Shown: positions 16,801-24,685, counted from the first letter of the stretch. The stretch is 64,000 nucleotides of DNA from JANWXR01 sp964608265 (GCA_964608265.1 CAZSNP010000006.1:51775-115774); one strand, 5' to 3'. The notes: generated by a model from the letters alone, not told the origin. Numbers and translations: made by a program.

Positions 16801-16830
16801 AGGTTCCGCGTGGAACGTTCAACCTGCAAC
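16795..16830. repeat. Iterated-word palindrome F
   Basis: GGTTGAAGGTTCC and GGAACGTTCAACC pair with one mismatch around a four-base loop, then CTGCAAC follows. It begins in the last codon of the ABC ATPase and ends shortly before the permease ATG. Confidence 0.6.
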
Positions 16831-16838
16831 AGGCCAAC

Positions 16839-17630
16839 ATGCAACGAATACAGACCATCATTGACAAAGAGTGGGCCGAGGTCTTTCAGAACCGCATCGT
16901 CATCTTCACGGTCAGCGCGCTGCCTCTGCTGTTGACGTTGCTGCCGCTCGGCATCCTGTTCGCCACGAATCAAAACCCCGGCTCCGTCAGCGGCGACATC
17001 GCCGACCTGCCGCCGGCCATGGTTCGGCAATGCGGGCCGATCGCGGTGATGGATTGTTTCCAGATTTACCTCCTCAACCAGTTCCTGCCGCTGTTTATGA
17101 TGATGCCGCTCTTCATCCCGATTGCGATTGCGGCCTACAGCGTGGTCGGCGAGAAGACCACCCGCAGCCTGGAGCCGCTGCTGGCCACGCCCATCACCAC
17201 CATCGAATTGCTCATCGGCAAGGGGCTGGCCGCCGTCATCCCGGCGGTGCTGGCCACCTGGGCGAGCTTTCTTCTTTTCCTCGCCGGGCTGCCGCTGGTG
17301 CGCGCGAGTTCGGTCGCCCTGCTTACCGCCCTCAGCCCGGTATGGCTGGCGGCGACCTTCCTCATCGGCCCGCTCATCTCGGTGCTGTCGGTCAACTTCG
17401 CCCTCATCGTCTCCTCCCGTGTCAGCGACCCGCGCGTCGCCGAGCAGATCTCCGGCGCCCTGATCGTGCCCCTCCTGGCGCTCGTCTTCGGACAGATTGC
17501 GGGCGTCATCGTGCTCAACCTGCAACTGCTGCTCGCCGCCGCACTCGTGCTCGTGGTGCTGGACGTGGCACTGATTTACGCCGGCGCGCGCCTCTTCCAG
17601 CGCGAGACGATTTTGACAAAATGGAAGTGA
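16839..17630 (+). CDS. ABC-2 type transporter permease
   Basis: A 263-residue membrane protein with six predicted helices: IVIFTVSALPLLLTLLPLG, FLPLFMMMPLFIPIAIAAYS, a cytoplasmic loop GEKTTRSLEPLLATPITTIE that is the conserved ABC-2 coupling motif, then four more helices ending VLVVLDVALIYAGARLF. It partners with the ATPase just upstream. The ATG at 16839 is chosen because upstream codons translate palindrome F; only a weak CAGG precedes it. The stop overlaps an upstream candidate start of the next gene. Confidence 0.9.
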   Translation: MQRIQTIIDKEWAEVFQNRIVIFTVSALPLLLTLLPLGILFATNQNPGSVSGDIADLPPAMVRQCGPIAVMDCFQIYLLNQFLPLFMMMPLFIPIAIAAYSVVGEKTTRSLEPLLATPITTIELLIGKGLAAVIPAVLATWASFLLFLAGLPLVRASSVALLTALSPVWLAATFLIGPLISVLSVNFALIVSSRVSDPRVAEQISGALIVPLLALVFGQIAGVIVLNLQLLLAAALVLVVLDVALIYAGARLFQRETILTKWK

Positions 17631-17635
17631 GGGAG

Positions 17636-17697
17636 CGCATGGCGAATTGCCGATGGCGGATTGTTTTGCTTTGCGCTCTTTGCGCCCTTTGCGGTTC
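17636..17697. repeat. Repeat-word sequence encoding a signal peptide
   Basis: GGCGAATTGCCGATGGCGGA resembles palindrome A, and TTTGCGCTCTTTGCGCCC, followed by another TTTGCGG, resembles the right arms of the palindromes at 56.2 and 63.0 kb. It lies at the 5' end of the coding region. Confidence 0.4.
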
Positions 17698-18403
17698 AAG
17701 CATCGCGTCGGCCCAGAGCGACGAGTTGACGCTGTATGTGCGCCGCAACTTCGGCTACGGCGGCGGCAGCCGGATTCAGGGCAGCTTCCGGATGGAGGTC
17801 GAAGGGCCGGCCGACCTGGCCGCGGTGACGTTCAAAGTGGATGAGGCTGTTGTGGCCACCGTGACCGCGCCGCCTTTCCGGGTGGATTTCGAGACCGGCG
17901 ACTACGGCCTCGGCTGGCATGACCTGACCGCGACCGCCATCACGCACGACGGGCGCACGCTGACGAGCAATACGCGCCGCTTCGAATTCGTGTCGGCGGA
18001 GGAGGGTTGGCGCGTTGGTGGGCAGATCGCCGGGATGGTGTTCGGCGGCGTGGCCGTCATCTTCGTGTTCGTGATGGCGCTGCAACTCTTCATCGCGCGC
18101 CGTGCCGGGCCGGTGCCGTTGGGGGCGCGGCGGAACTACGGCTGGCTGGGCGGCGCGGTCTGCCCGAAGTGTGGCCGCCCGTTCCCGCTACACATCTGGA
18201 GCCTCAACGCTGTCGGCGGCAAGTTCGACCGGTGCGATCACTGCGGCAAGTGGAGCCTGGTGCGCCGCGCCACGCCGCAGGCACTCGCGGCAGCAGAGGC
18301 CGCCGAGGTCGCGCCCGGCGGGGACTCGATTCCCATCACCCAGCCCTCGCCCGAGGAGCGTCTTCGCAAGCAGCTCGACGACACGCGCTTCACCGATGAA
18401 TAG
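17639..18403 (+). CDS. Exported membrane protein with C-terminal zinc ribbon
   Basis: A 254-residue protein: signal peptide (residues 1-24, IVLLCALCALCGSSIASA), an extracytoplasmic Ig-like domain that resembles bacterial Ig-fold repeats (MEVEGPADLAAVTFKVDEAV, GLGWHDLTATAITHDG), one membrane helix (GMVFGGVAVIFVFVMALQLF) and a cytoplasmic zinc ribbon with two cysteine pairs (CPKCG and CDHCG). GGGAG lies just before the ATG at 17639; an in-frame ATG at 17621 overlaps the permease. The signal peptide is encoded by sequence resembling the palindromic repeats. It may be an accessory to the ABC exporter. Family unknown. Confidence 0.7.
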   Translation: MANCRWRIVLLCALCALCGSSIASAQSDELTLYVRRNFGYGGGSRIQGSFRMEVEGPADLAAVTFKVDEAVVATVTAPPFRVDFETGDYGLGWHDLTATAITHDGRTLTSNTRRFEFVSAEEGWRVGGQIAGMVFGGVAVIFVFVMALQLFIARRAGPVPLGARRNYGWLGGAVCPKCGRPFPLHIWSLNAVGGKFDRCDHCGKWSLVRRATPQALAAAEAAEVAPGGDSIPITQPSPEERLRKQLDDTRFTDE

Positions 18404-18459
18404 CTGCAACATAAATTCATGTAGATGTGGCCGGTCGGGTGGCCTTGCCCGTCGGCCGG

Positions 18460-18488
18460 TTGCTTTGGGGATACGCGAGTGCTATCAT
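18460..18488 (+). promoter_or_regulatory. Extended -10 promoter for the gene at 18521
   Basis: TTGCTT (18460-18465), 17 bases, then TGC-TATCAT (hexamer 18483-18488). The predicted start is near 18495. Confidence 0.6.
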
Positions 18489-18520
18489 CGCGGCCACGAC
18501 GGCAGACAACGGAGGCAATG

Positions 18521-19153
18521 ATGCAGACCATCCAACGTGAATTGCGAAAACGTGAGACCGCGCCGCTCACCGGCAACGTGTGGCGCGGAGTGATATTGTT
18601 CTCGTTCGCGATGAACATCATTTTGTTGCTGGCGCTGCTCGTCGCGCTCGGCTTCATCTTCCAGATCAAAAACCAGATTGCGCAACCGCTCATCGGCGGT
18701 CTGCACTCCAGTTTTGTGGAGATGAACCAGGCCAGCATCCAAACGACCATCGGCGTCAACGACACCATCACCGTCAACGACACCATCCCCGTCGTGTTCG
18801 ATCTGCCGCTCAACCAGGTGACAAATGTGGTGACGACCGAGCCGGTGGCTATCCAGGGCGCCACGGTCAACCTGGTGTCGGGCGGGCTGACGCTGCGGGA
18901 TGCGACGGCCAACATCGTCCTGCCCGCCGGCACGGCCCTGCCGGTGCAACTCAGCCTGACCGTGCCGGTGAGCCAAACTGTGCCCGTCGTGCTCAAAGTG
19001 CCGGTGGCCCTCAAAGTGCCGGTGGACATCCCCCTCAACAAAACCCAGCTCGAGCCGCCGTTCGCGCGGCTGGTCAATATCGTGCAGCCCTACAACGATA
19101 TGCTCAACGGCGTGCCGTCGTCGTGGGGCGAGTTGTTCACCGGCCAGAAATGA
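18521..19153 (+). CDS. Membrane-anchored hypothetical protein with repeated VPV segments
   Basis: A 210-residue protein with one N-terminal membrane helix (residues about 24-48, VILFSFAMNIILLLALLVAL) and a long extracytoplasmic part of alternating beta-like segments: VNDTITVNDTIPVVFDLPLN, then VPVSQTVPVVLKVPVALKVP. The short direct repeats suggest a beta-solenoid or extended stalk. GGAGG precedes two consecutive ATGs (18518, 18521); the second has the better spacing. It overlaps the methyltransferase gene by four bases. No family is recognised. Confidence 0.65.
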   Translation: MQTIQRELRKRETAPLTGNVWRGVILFSFAMNIILLLALLVALGFIFQIKNQIAQPLIGGLHSSFVEMNQASIQTTIGVNDTITVNDTIPVVFDLPLNQVTNVVTTEPVAIQGATVNLVSGGLTLRDATANIVLPAGTALPVQLSLTVPVSQTVPVVLKVPVALKVPVDIPLNKTQLEPPFARLVNIVQPYNDMLNGVPSSWGELFTGQK

Positions 19154-20058
19154 GCCGGCGAATGCCGCACCGCCCGCCGGTTTGCGATTACGAAGGCTCG
19201 CAGTATCAGGCTGAGTTTTGGGATAAAGGGGAACGCGCTTACGAAGATGCCAGCGAGGCCCGCGCACTGCTGGCCTTGTTGCCTTCGGCGGGCCGGCTGC
19301 TGCTGGAGATCGGCGCGGGGGCGGGGCGCAACACGCCGCGCTACACCGGCTTCGACCGCATCGTGCTGATGGATTACTCGCGCACGCAGCTCGAACAGGC
19401 GCAGGCGCGCCTGGGTCGCAGTGACCGGTTTATATACGTCGCGGCGGATGTGTACCGGCTGCCGTTCGCGCCCGGCCTCTTCGACGCGGCCACGATGATC
19501 CGCGTCATCCATCACCTCGCCGAGGCGCCCGCCGCGCTGAAAGAAATCCGGGCCACACTGCAACCCGGCGCGACCTTCATCCTCGAGTTCGCCAACAAAC
19601 AGAATCTCAAAGCCATCGCGCGCTGGCTGCTCCGGCGTCAGTCGTGGAATCCGTTTGACCCGCAGCCGGTGGAGTTCGTCAGGCTCAATTTTGATTTTCA
19701 CCCCGGCGCGATGCTCGATTGGCTGCGGCGCGCCGGGTTCGATGTGCGCGCCGTGCGGTCGCTGTCGTACTTGCGCGTGCCGCTGCTCAAACGCGCCCTC
19801 CCCACACCTCTCCTCGTCGCGCTCGATGGGCTGCTGCAACCGACCGGCGCGTGGTTTCAGTTCTCGCCGAGCGTCTTCGTCCGCGCGCAGGCGGCGGGGC
19901 AGAGTCCCGTCGTCGCCGCCGCCGGCCAATTCTTCCGCTGCCCCGAATGTCACTCGCTCGACCTAAGCGACAACGGCGGCCTCCTTCTGTGTTCAGGCTG
20001 TGGCCGCCGCTGGGCGTTGCAACAGGGGATTTACGACTTTAGAGAGCCGGCCGGTTGA
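19150..20058 (+). CDS. Class I SAM-dependent methyltransferase with C-terminal zinc ribbon
   Basis: A 302-residue protein. The SAM-binding motif I is LLLEIGAGAGRNTPRY (near residue 55), motif II has IVLMDYSRTQLEQA and motif III has AADVYRLPFAPGLFDAATMI, all as in UbiE/methyltransferase-11 proteins. After residue 255 a ribbon FFRCPECHSLD...LLLCSGCGRRW ends the protein, similar to the Trm112-like modules attached to some methyltransferases. The substrate is unknown. The start overlaps the preceding stop (ATGA), so it is co-translated with a membrane-anchored protein. Confidence 0.82.
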   Translation: MSRRMPHRPPVCDYEGSQYQAEFWDKGERAYEDASEARALLALLPSAGRLLLEIGAGAGRNTPRYTGFDRIVLMDYSRTQLEQAQARLGRSDRFIYVAADVYRLPFAPGLFDAATMIRVIHHLAEAPAALKEIRATLQPGATFILEFANKQNLKAIARWLLRRQSWNPFDPQPVEFVRLNFDFHPGAMLDWLRRAGFDVRAVRSLSYLRVPLLKRALPTPLLVALDGLLQPTGAWFQFSPSVFVRAQAAGQSPVVAAAGQFFRCPECHSLDLSDNGGLLLCSGCGRRWALQQGIYDFREPAG

Positions 20059-20138
20059 AGGAACTGAGGCAAACCGGGGAAACGACGGACAGAGCATCGG
20101 CGTCGCTTCCTTCCCTTCCCTCGTTTCCCGCTTTTACT
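20056..20138. repeat. Iterated-word palindrome H (words GGGAAAC/GTTTCCC, GGAAGG)
   Basis: The left arm has GGCAAACCGGGGAAACGACG and the right arm has TTCCTTCCCTTCCCTCGTTT then CCCGCTTTT. It spans the convergent stops of the methyltransferase and the first ArsR-like gene. It may also act as a terminator. Confidence 0.6.
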
Positions 20139-20703
20139 CCCGCCAATACTCACTGCCCGTGATTGTGCGCTGCACGAAACCGTAGTCCACGAGATACCGG
20201 CGCAACGCGGCCACGTCGGTGTGGAAGCGCGCCAGTTGTTCGTTGAACTGCTTCTCGGTGTAGCGCCGGCCGGCCTCGATCCGCGCGGCGATAAAACGCA
20301 GGATGACGAGCAGCTTCCTGTCCTGCATTGGGATCTCTTTCAGCGAGCCGTCGGCGGACAGGTAGTTGGTCAGCACCTCGCGGTCATAGCTTTCGAGGTC
20401 GCCGGGGAGTTCGGGCGGGGCGGGGCGCGGGGCCAGGCTGCCCGCCAGCCGGCGCATCGCCTCGAGGTGCAGGGCGTAGCGTGTGTGCACGCCCTTCACT
20501 TCAGAGCGCAGCAGACCGGCCTCGGCCAGCCTCTCTAATTGGCGCGCAACCGTCGCCGGCTTCAGTTTCAATTGCGCCGCGAGCTGCTCGGCGGTCTGCG
20601 GCTGGCGGGCCAGCGCACCGGCGATCTGTAATCGTTCGGTGTCCACCATCGTCTTGAGAAAGGTCGCCAACGCCTCAGCGGCCTCGGCAGAGTGTGTGCT
20701 CAT
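20134..20703 (-). CDS. ArsR-type winged-helix regulator fused to DUF2087, copy 1
   Basis: A 189-residue protein. Residues 1-75 form an ArsR-like helix-turn-helix (LAAQLKLKPATVARQLERLAEAGLL). The C-terminal 80 residues are a DUF2087 domain: SLKEIPMQDRKLLVILRFIA, then RRYTEKQFNEQLARFHTDVAALRRYLVDYGFVQR and a final YWRE. DUF2087 is common in regulators of this type but has no assigned ligand. It overlaps the upstream paralogue by four bases. There is no obvious metal-binding cysteine motif. Confidence 0.87.
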   Translation of the reverse strand: MSTHSAEAAEALATFLKTMVDTERLQIAGALARQPQTAEQLAAQLKLKPATVARQLERLAEAGLLRSEVKGVHTRYALHLEAMRRLAGSLAPRPAPPELPGDLESYDREVLTNYLSADGSLKEIPMQDRKLLVILRFIAARIEAGRRYTEKQFNEQLARFHTDVAALRRYLVDYGFVQRTITGSEYWRE

Positions 20704-21296
20704 TCGGGCCTCCAGTAGCGCGCGCCGTCGGCGTCACGCTGCAACAACTTGTAACTGATCAAATACCGGCGCAGGCTGGCGCTGTCGGCGTGGAAGCGGG
20801 CCAGCTTGAGATTGACGTGTTTCTCGGTGTAGGCGCGCCCCGGCTCAAAGGCCCTGACGATGTGGCGCAGCACGGCCTGCAACTTTTTCTGTTGCGCCGG
20901 GATTTCCTTGAGCGAGCCGTCGCGCCGGGTGAAGTCGCGCACCACCTTGCGGTCGAAGGCCTCCACGTCTACGCCGTCGGCGGCCCGGGGGATCTGGGGC
21001 AGCGTCTCCTGCGCCAGCAACCGCTGGGCCATGTGATGGATGGCGTCGAGACGCAGCCGATATGGCTTCTCGCGCCCGCGCTGGCCCTCCACATCCACCA
21101 GGCCGGCCTCGGCCAGCTTAGCCAGGTGATGGGAGACAGTCGCCGCTTTCACATCCAGCATGGCGGCGAGCTGCTCGCCGGTCAGGCTCTCGCGGGCCAG
21201 CAGCCCGACGATTTTCAACCGCGTCTCGTCCGCCAGGGCCTTGAAGAATTGCACCAGCTCGGACGTGGTTTCAGGCTCGCCGATTTGATTAGACAT
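20700..21296 (-). CDS. ArsR-type winged-helix regulator fused to DUF2087, copy 2
   Basis: A 198-residue paralogue of the downstream gene, with a more canonical ArsR helix-turn-helix (LADETRLKIVGLLARESLTG and MLDVKAATVSHHLAKLAEAG) and the same DUF2087 tail (SLKEIPAQQKKLQAVLRHIV; FHADSASLRRYLISYKLLQR). The ATG at 21296 is seven bases downstream of a TACAAT -10 box, so the mRNA is probably leaderless. A palindrome ATTAGAC-N4-GTCTAAT overlaps the start codon and is a likely autoregulatory operator for the pair. Confidence 0.9.
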   Translation of the reverse strand: MSNQIGEPETTSELVQFFKALADETRLKIVGLLARESLTGEQLAAMLDVKAATVSHHLAKLAEAGLVDVEGQRGREKPYRLRLDAIHHMAQRLLAQETLPQIPRAADGVDVEAFDRKVVRDFTRRDGSLKEIPAQQKKLQAVLRHIVRAFEPGRAYTEKHVNLKLARFHADSASLRRYLISYKLLQRDADGARYWRPE

Positions 21297-21305
21297 ACGT
21301 CTAAT
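21288..21305. promoter_or_regulatory. Candidate ArsR-type operator
   Basis: ATTAGAC (21288-21294) and GTCTAAT (21299-21305) form a perfect 7-bp inverted repeat with a four-base spacer. It covers the start codon and the edge of the -10 box. Confidence 0.65.
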
Positions 21306-21331
21306 TGTACAGACAGATCAAAAATCGTCAA
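21304..21331 (-). promoter_or_regulatory. Promoter of the ArsR-DUF2087 pair
   Basis: On the minus strand, TTGACG (21326-21331) and TACAAT (21304-21309) are 16 bases apart. The predicted start coincides with the ATG at 21296. Confidence 0.75.
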
Positions 21332-21385
21332 GGACGGGCTTTCCGGCGATCAGGGCGAGTGCCAAGCCCAGCCCGCGCCGGGTTT

Positions 21386-21512
21386 TCGCCCTCACCCCGG
21401 CCCTCTCCCGCTGGGAGAGGGTGTGGGTCGTGTCATCGGAAGGCCGCTCCAAATCATGTGTGCCGACTCCCCTTCTCCCAGCGGGAGAAGGGGCTGGGGG
21501 ATGAGGGCGAAC
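21386..21512. repeat. Iterated-word palindrome I (CCCTCTCCC/GGGAGAGGG type)
   Basis: The left arm (21386-21430) is CCCTCACCCCGGCCCTCTCC then CGCTGGGAGAGGG; the right arm (21468-21512) is CCCCTTCTCCCAGCGGGAGA then AGGGGCTGGGGGATGAGGGC. Each arm also folds on itself. From memory, this sequence type is common in many bacterial genomes. It fills most of the gap between arsR and the phosphoribosyltransferase promoter. Confidence 0.8.
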
Positions 21513-21583
21513 GCGGCGACTTTGCACACACACTGTTCCGGCGACCCGCGAGGCCGGGCGGCGGAGTGGTCACCCCGTCGCAG

Positions 21584-21589
21584 TATAAT
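21584..21589 (+). promoter_or_regulatory. -10 box of the phosphoribosyltransferase gene
   Basis: TATAAT lies 28 bases upstream of the start codon. No convincing -35 is visible. Confidence 0.5.
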
Positions 21590-21616
21590 TTGAACGTTCC
21601 CGACCTGAGGAGGCGT

Positions 21617-22171
21617 ATGCCACAAAAGCGTGAAACCTATGCCGTGGAGATTGCCGGCGTGAGGCGTCAACTGCCGCTGTTCGAAGTCAAGCCCGGCTTA
21701 CGCATCGCCGTGCTCAACATTTTGGGCGACACGGAATTGGTCGAGGCGGCGGGCCGGGCGCTGGCCGAGAAACTCAGTCACCTGAGCTATGAAGTCCTGG
21801 TGACGGCCGAGGCCAAGAGCATCCCACTGATCCACTCGCTGTCGTTGAACACACGCAAGCCGTACGTGGTGTTGCGCAAGAGCTACAAGCCCTACATGGG
21901 CCACACCCTCGAGGCCGAAACCCTCTCCATCACCACCGGCCAGCCGCAGACGCTGTATCTCGACGAAAAAGATCACGCGCTGATCCGGGGCAAGAACGTC
22001 GTGCTGGTTGACGACGTGATCTCGACGGGCTCGACGTTGCAGGGTATGCGGCTGGTGCTCGACAAGGCCGGGGCGCACGTCGTGGCCGAGGCCGCCATCT
22101 TCACCGAGGGCGAGCGCTCGCAGTGGGAGAAAATCATCGCGCTCGGGCATCTGCCGCTGTTCGGGGGGTGA
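21617..22171 (+). CDS. Purine-type phosphoribosyltransferase (adenine/xanthine PRT-like)
   Basis: A 184-residue type I phosphoribosyltransferase. The PRPP-binding loop is NVVLVDDVISTGSTLQGMRL, and the flexible loop region has KSYKPYMGHTLEAETLSITT. The YVVLRKSYKPYM segment resembles adenine phosphoribosyltransferase-like proteins seen in archaea and Chloroflexota. It would transfer a purine base to PRPP in salvage, but base specificity is not readable. The start at 21617 has GAGGAGG five bases upstream. It is a stand-alone gene. Confidence 0.85.
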   Translation: MPQKRETYAVEIAGVRRQLPLFEVKPGLRIAVLNILGDTELVEAAGRALAEKLSHLSYEVLVTAEAKSIPLIHSLSLNTRKPYVVLRKSYKPYMGHTLEAETLSITTGQPQTLYLDEKDHALIRGKNVVLVDDVISTGSTLQGMRLVLDKAGAHVVAEAAIFTEGERSQWEKIIALGHLPLFGG

Positions 22172-22225
22172 AGGGTGTAACGTTCGCGGGTTGAAAGTTG
22201 TCTGTCGAGCAAAGGAGTGTTCGTG

Positions 22226-22867
22226 ATGCTGAGCAGCTTATTTGGGCGCAAGGAACAGGAAGAACAGGTCAAAAAAGAAGGCCGCTTACCGCCGGGGCAG
22301 TCGCTGACCCAACGCTTCCCGGTGCTGCACTACGGGCCGGTGCCACCCTTCAACCCCGAGACGTGGAACTTGCGCGTCTTCGGCGAGGTCGAGAGTGAGG
22401 TCACCTGGAGCTGGGCCGAGTTCAACAAGCTGCCCACCACGACGATCAAGATGGACATCCACTGCGTCACGCGCTGGAGCAAGTTCGACACGGAATGGAA
22501 GGGCGTCTCGCTCAGGACGCTGGTGGACGAGGGTTTTATCAGGCCCAGGCCGACGGCCAGGTACCTGCTGCAACATTGCGAGTACGGCTTCACGGTGAAC
22601 GTGCCGCTCGAGGTCGCCTACGCGCCCAACTTCTTGCTGGCCACGCACTTCGACGGCAAGCCGCTCGAAGCGGATCACGGCTACCCGCTGCGCGGCGTCA
22701 TCGGCAACATCGTCGGCGCCGGCCACAAAACGCCGTACTTCTGGAAAGGCGGCAAGTGGATCCGCGGGCTGGAGTTTCTCGCGCAGGATCGTCTGGGCTT
22801 CTGGGAGCAGGCCGGCTATCACAACGAAGCCGATGTGTGGAAAGAGGAGCGCTTCGCGTACGGATAA
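22226..22867 (+). CDS. Molybdopterin-dependent oxidoreductase (sulfite oxidase/MsrP-like)
   Basis: A 213-residue protein with the sulfite-oxidase fold: YGPVPPFNPETWNLRVFGEV, then IKMDIHCVTRWSKFDTEWKG in which the cysteine would ligate molybdenum, and HGYPLRGVIGNIVGAGHKTPYFWKGGKWIRG. There is no Tat or Sec signal and no heme or dimerisation domain, so it is a minimal cytoplasmic form, unlike exported MsrP. The physiological substrate is unknown. The ATG at 22226 is chosen because AAAGGAG lies eight bases upstream. Confidence 0.88.
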   Translation: MLSSLFGRKEQEEQVKKEGRLPPGQSLTQRFPVLHYGPVPPFNPETWNLRVFGEVESEVTWSWAEFNKLPTTTIKMDIHCVTRWSKFDTEWKGVSLRTLVDEGFIRPRPTARYLLQHCEYGFTVNVPLEVAYAPNFLLATHFDGKPLEADHGYPLRGVIGNIVGAGHKTPYFWKGGKWIRGLEFLAQDRLGFWEQAGYHNEADVWKEERFAYG

Positions 22868-22924
22868 CGGTGCGCGACGCGCCGCTCAACCAACCAACGC
22901 CATCGGTCGAATGACTGAGGTACC

Positions 22925-22954
22925 ACCGCCGGCCCGTTGTCGGCGGTTTTGTTT
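22925..22954 (+). terminator. Intrinsic terminator after the Mo-cofactor gene
   Basis: ACCGCCG (22925-22931) pairs perfectly with CGGCGGT (22941-22947), followed by TTTTGTTT. Confidence 0.75.
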
Positions 22955-22973
22955 GCTGGTATGCTTGCCGGCG

Positions 22974-23369
22974 ATGACCCGTATTTTGATTGTGGATGAC
23001 GATCCGGATATGGCCGAATTGCTCGGCCACATGACGGATATCCTCGGCTACGAGCACGAGTATGTGCCCAACGGCGATCAGGCCGTGGCGGCCTGCCGGC
23101 GCACCCAGCCCGATGTCGTCGTGCTCGACGTGATGCTGGAAGAGACCGATGGCTGGGCGGTGTACGAACGCCTTATCCCGATCACCAATGCGCCCATCAT
23201 CTTCATCACCGCCTGGCGCACCGGCGAGAACCGGATGAAGGCCGATGCCATGCTGGCCGATGGCTTCCTGGCCAAGCCCATCTCCCATCAGGATTTCACC
23301 CGCCAGGTGCAGAACGCCCTCAGCCGGCCGGCGCGCCGCCTGGGCAGGGTGATGGCGGCCAAGAGTTAA
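22974..23369 (+). CDS. Single-domain response regulator
   Basis: A 131-residue CheY-like receiver: acidic pocket IVDDDPDM near residues 6-10, phospho-acceptor Asp in VVVLDVMLEETDG, switch Thr in IIFITAW and conserved Lys in GFLAKPISHQDF. There is no output domain, so it must act through a partner. No histidine kinase is nearby. The gene is bounded by terminators on both sides, indicating a monocistronic unit. No Shine-Dalgarno is obvious before the ATG. Confidence 0.92.
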   Translation: MTRILIVDDDPDMAELLGHMTDILGYEHEYVPNGDQAVAACRRTQPDVVVLDVMLEETDGWAVYERLIPITNAPIIFITAWRTGENRMKADAMLADGFLAKPISHQDFTRQVQNALSRPARRLGRVMAAKS

Positions 23370-23398
23370 TCATCTCCGGCAAGGCTCACACGAAAAAC

Positions 23399-23431
23399 AA
23401 AACGGCTCATCGCAGGATGAGCCGTTTCTCA
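23399..23431. terminator. Bidirectional intrinsic terminator
   Basis: AAACGGCTCATC and GATGAGCCGTTT pair perfectly around GCAG. The plus strand continues TCTCATTC and the minus strand continues TGTTTTTCG. It separates the convergent response regulator and acetyltransferase-like genes. Confidence 0.85.
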
Positions 23432-23444
23432 TTCTCCGTGCGGT

Positions 23445-24548
23445 TCAACTCTCCGGCGGGAAGTGATCGGCCTCGCCCGGGTTGATCAGCGGCGCCGGCT
23501 CGCCGCCCAGCTCAGCCACCGTCAGCGTGCGGCTGAGTTGCACCCGATGGATGCGGCCCGGCACGCCGCCGAAGCGGAACTTGTAGTCCTCATCGCCGCG
23601 CATGAAGTCGAAGGCGCTGCGCTTGTTCGCCAGACACCACTGCAGCAGATAGCCCAGCAGCACCCAGCCCGCCGAGAGCGCGTTGAAGCGCGGGTCAATG
23701 GCGGAGTTGTACACATACAGCCGGTTGCCGAAATCGAAACTGTAATACGCCGCCGCGCGGTCACCATCAATCTCAAGCCAGGCCAGATGCAGATAGCCGT
23801 TCGCGGCGGCGGCGCGCATGGTGGCGCGGAACTGCGCCCGCATCGCCGGCGTGAGGAAGCGAGCCTTGTCCGGGGTCAGCGCCATCAAGCTGATGAACGC
23901 ATCCGTCTCCAGGGCAATGTCGCTATCTGCGTTGACCACGCGCCACGTCACCGTCTGTTCCCCACCCTCGGCGCGCCGCAACTTGCGTTTGATCTCCTGC
24001 CGCTCCTTCTTCTCCACCTGCGTGTTGAGGTAGGTCTCCCAATCACTGTGCAAGGGGATGGCGGGCACCGGCTCGAGCGGGCGGGTCGCCGCTGCCCAGC
24101 CGCGCGCCGCCGCCGCTTGCGCCAACGCGGCCAGCGTCGGCGAGGCCTGCGGCAGATTGTAGAGGTCAAGCACCTCCCACTCCGGCACATCGCTCGCCGT
24201 CAGGCGTTCGAGCAGCGCCGCGCAGAACTCCGCCAGCCTTTCGCGGGGCACGATCAAATCGAGGTAGTCGGAGATTTCGATGCTGCCGACGAGCAACAGC
24301 GCGCGGCGACCATCGCGGTTGGTCGCGGCGAACAGCGGCGCGATCCCGATCAGCTCCCCGTTCTCGCGCGCGGTCACCACGCATAACTCGGCCTCGGGCC
24401 ACTCGCCTCCGCCGCGATGTTCCCACCACCCGCGCTGATACTCGGCGCGCAGAAACGGCACCCGGCACACGCTCCGCGCGAGCAGCGCGTTCCATTCAGT
24501 CTTGAGTTGGTCGAAACAGCCGGGGTCACGGGTCAATTCAAGTTGCAT
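23445..24548 (-). CDS. BioF2-like GNAT-family protein
   Basis: A 367-residue cytoplasmic protein of the BioF2/FemAB-like acetyltransferase class. It has MQLELTRDPGCFDQLKTEWN at the start, an N-terminal GNAT-like half with GELIGIAPLFA, and the second half with LAWLEIDGDRAAAYYSFDFG, DPRFNALSAGWVLLGYLLQW and AFDFMRGDEDYKFRFGG, the last two being hallmark motifs. Such proteins are often found with polysaccharide or cell-surface genes and are thought to acylate sugars or peptides; here the neighbours do not help. The ATG at 24548 is preferred over one 11 codons upstream. Confidence 0.82.
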   Translation of the reverse strand: MQLELTRDPGCFDQLKTEWNALLARSVCRVPFLRAEYQRGWWEHRGGGEWPEAELCVVTARENGELIGIAPLFAATNRDGRRALLLVGSIEISDYLDLIVPRERLAEFCAALLERLTASDVPEWEVLDLYNLPQASPTLAALAQAAAARGWAAATRPLEPVPAIPLHSDWETYLNTQVEKKERQEIKRKLRRAEGGEQTVTWRVVNADSDIALETDAFISLMALTPDKARFLTPAMRAQFRATMRAAAANGYLHLAWLEIDGDRAAAYYSFDFGNRLYVYNSAIDPRFNALSAGWVLLGYLLQWCLANKRSAFDFMRGDEDYKFRFGGVPGRIHRVQLSRTLTVAELGGEPAPLINPGEADHFPPES

Positions 24549-24583
24549 ACAATTAGAGGCGGCCTTCAGCGCAAGACGCAATT

Positions 24584-24650
24584 CACCGCAGAGACCCTGA
24601 GTTCGCAGAGTCGCTCAGGCAGACTCTGCGTTGTCCGCGTCTCTGCGGTG
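24584..24650. repeat. Iterated-word palindrome J (word near CGCAGAGAC)
   Basis: The left arm (24584-24612) is CACCGCAGAGACCCTGAGTT then CGCAGAGTC; the right arm (24622-24650) is GACTCTGCGTTGTCCGCGTC then TCTGCGGTG. The outer 12 bases of each arm match exactly. It lies between two minus-strand genes. Confidence 0.85.
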
Positions 24651-24685
24651 TGATCGTTCTGGTGTGGCGCGTTGGCAGCCGAATT

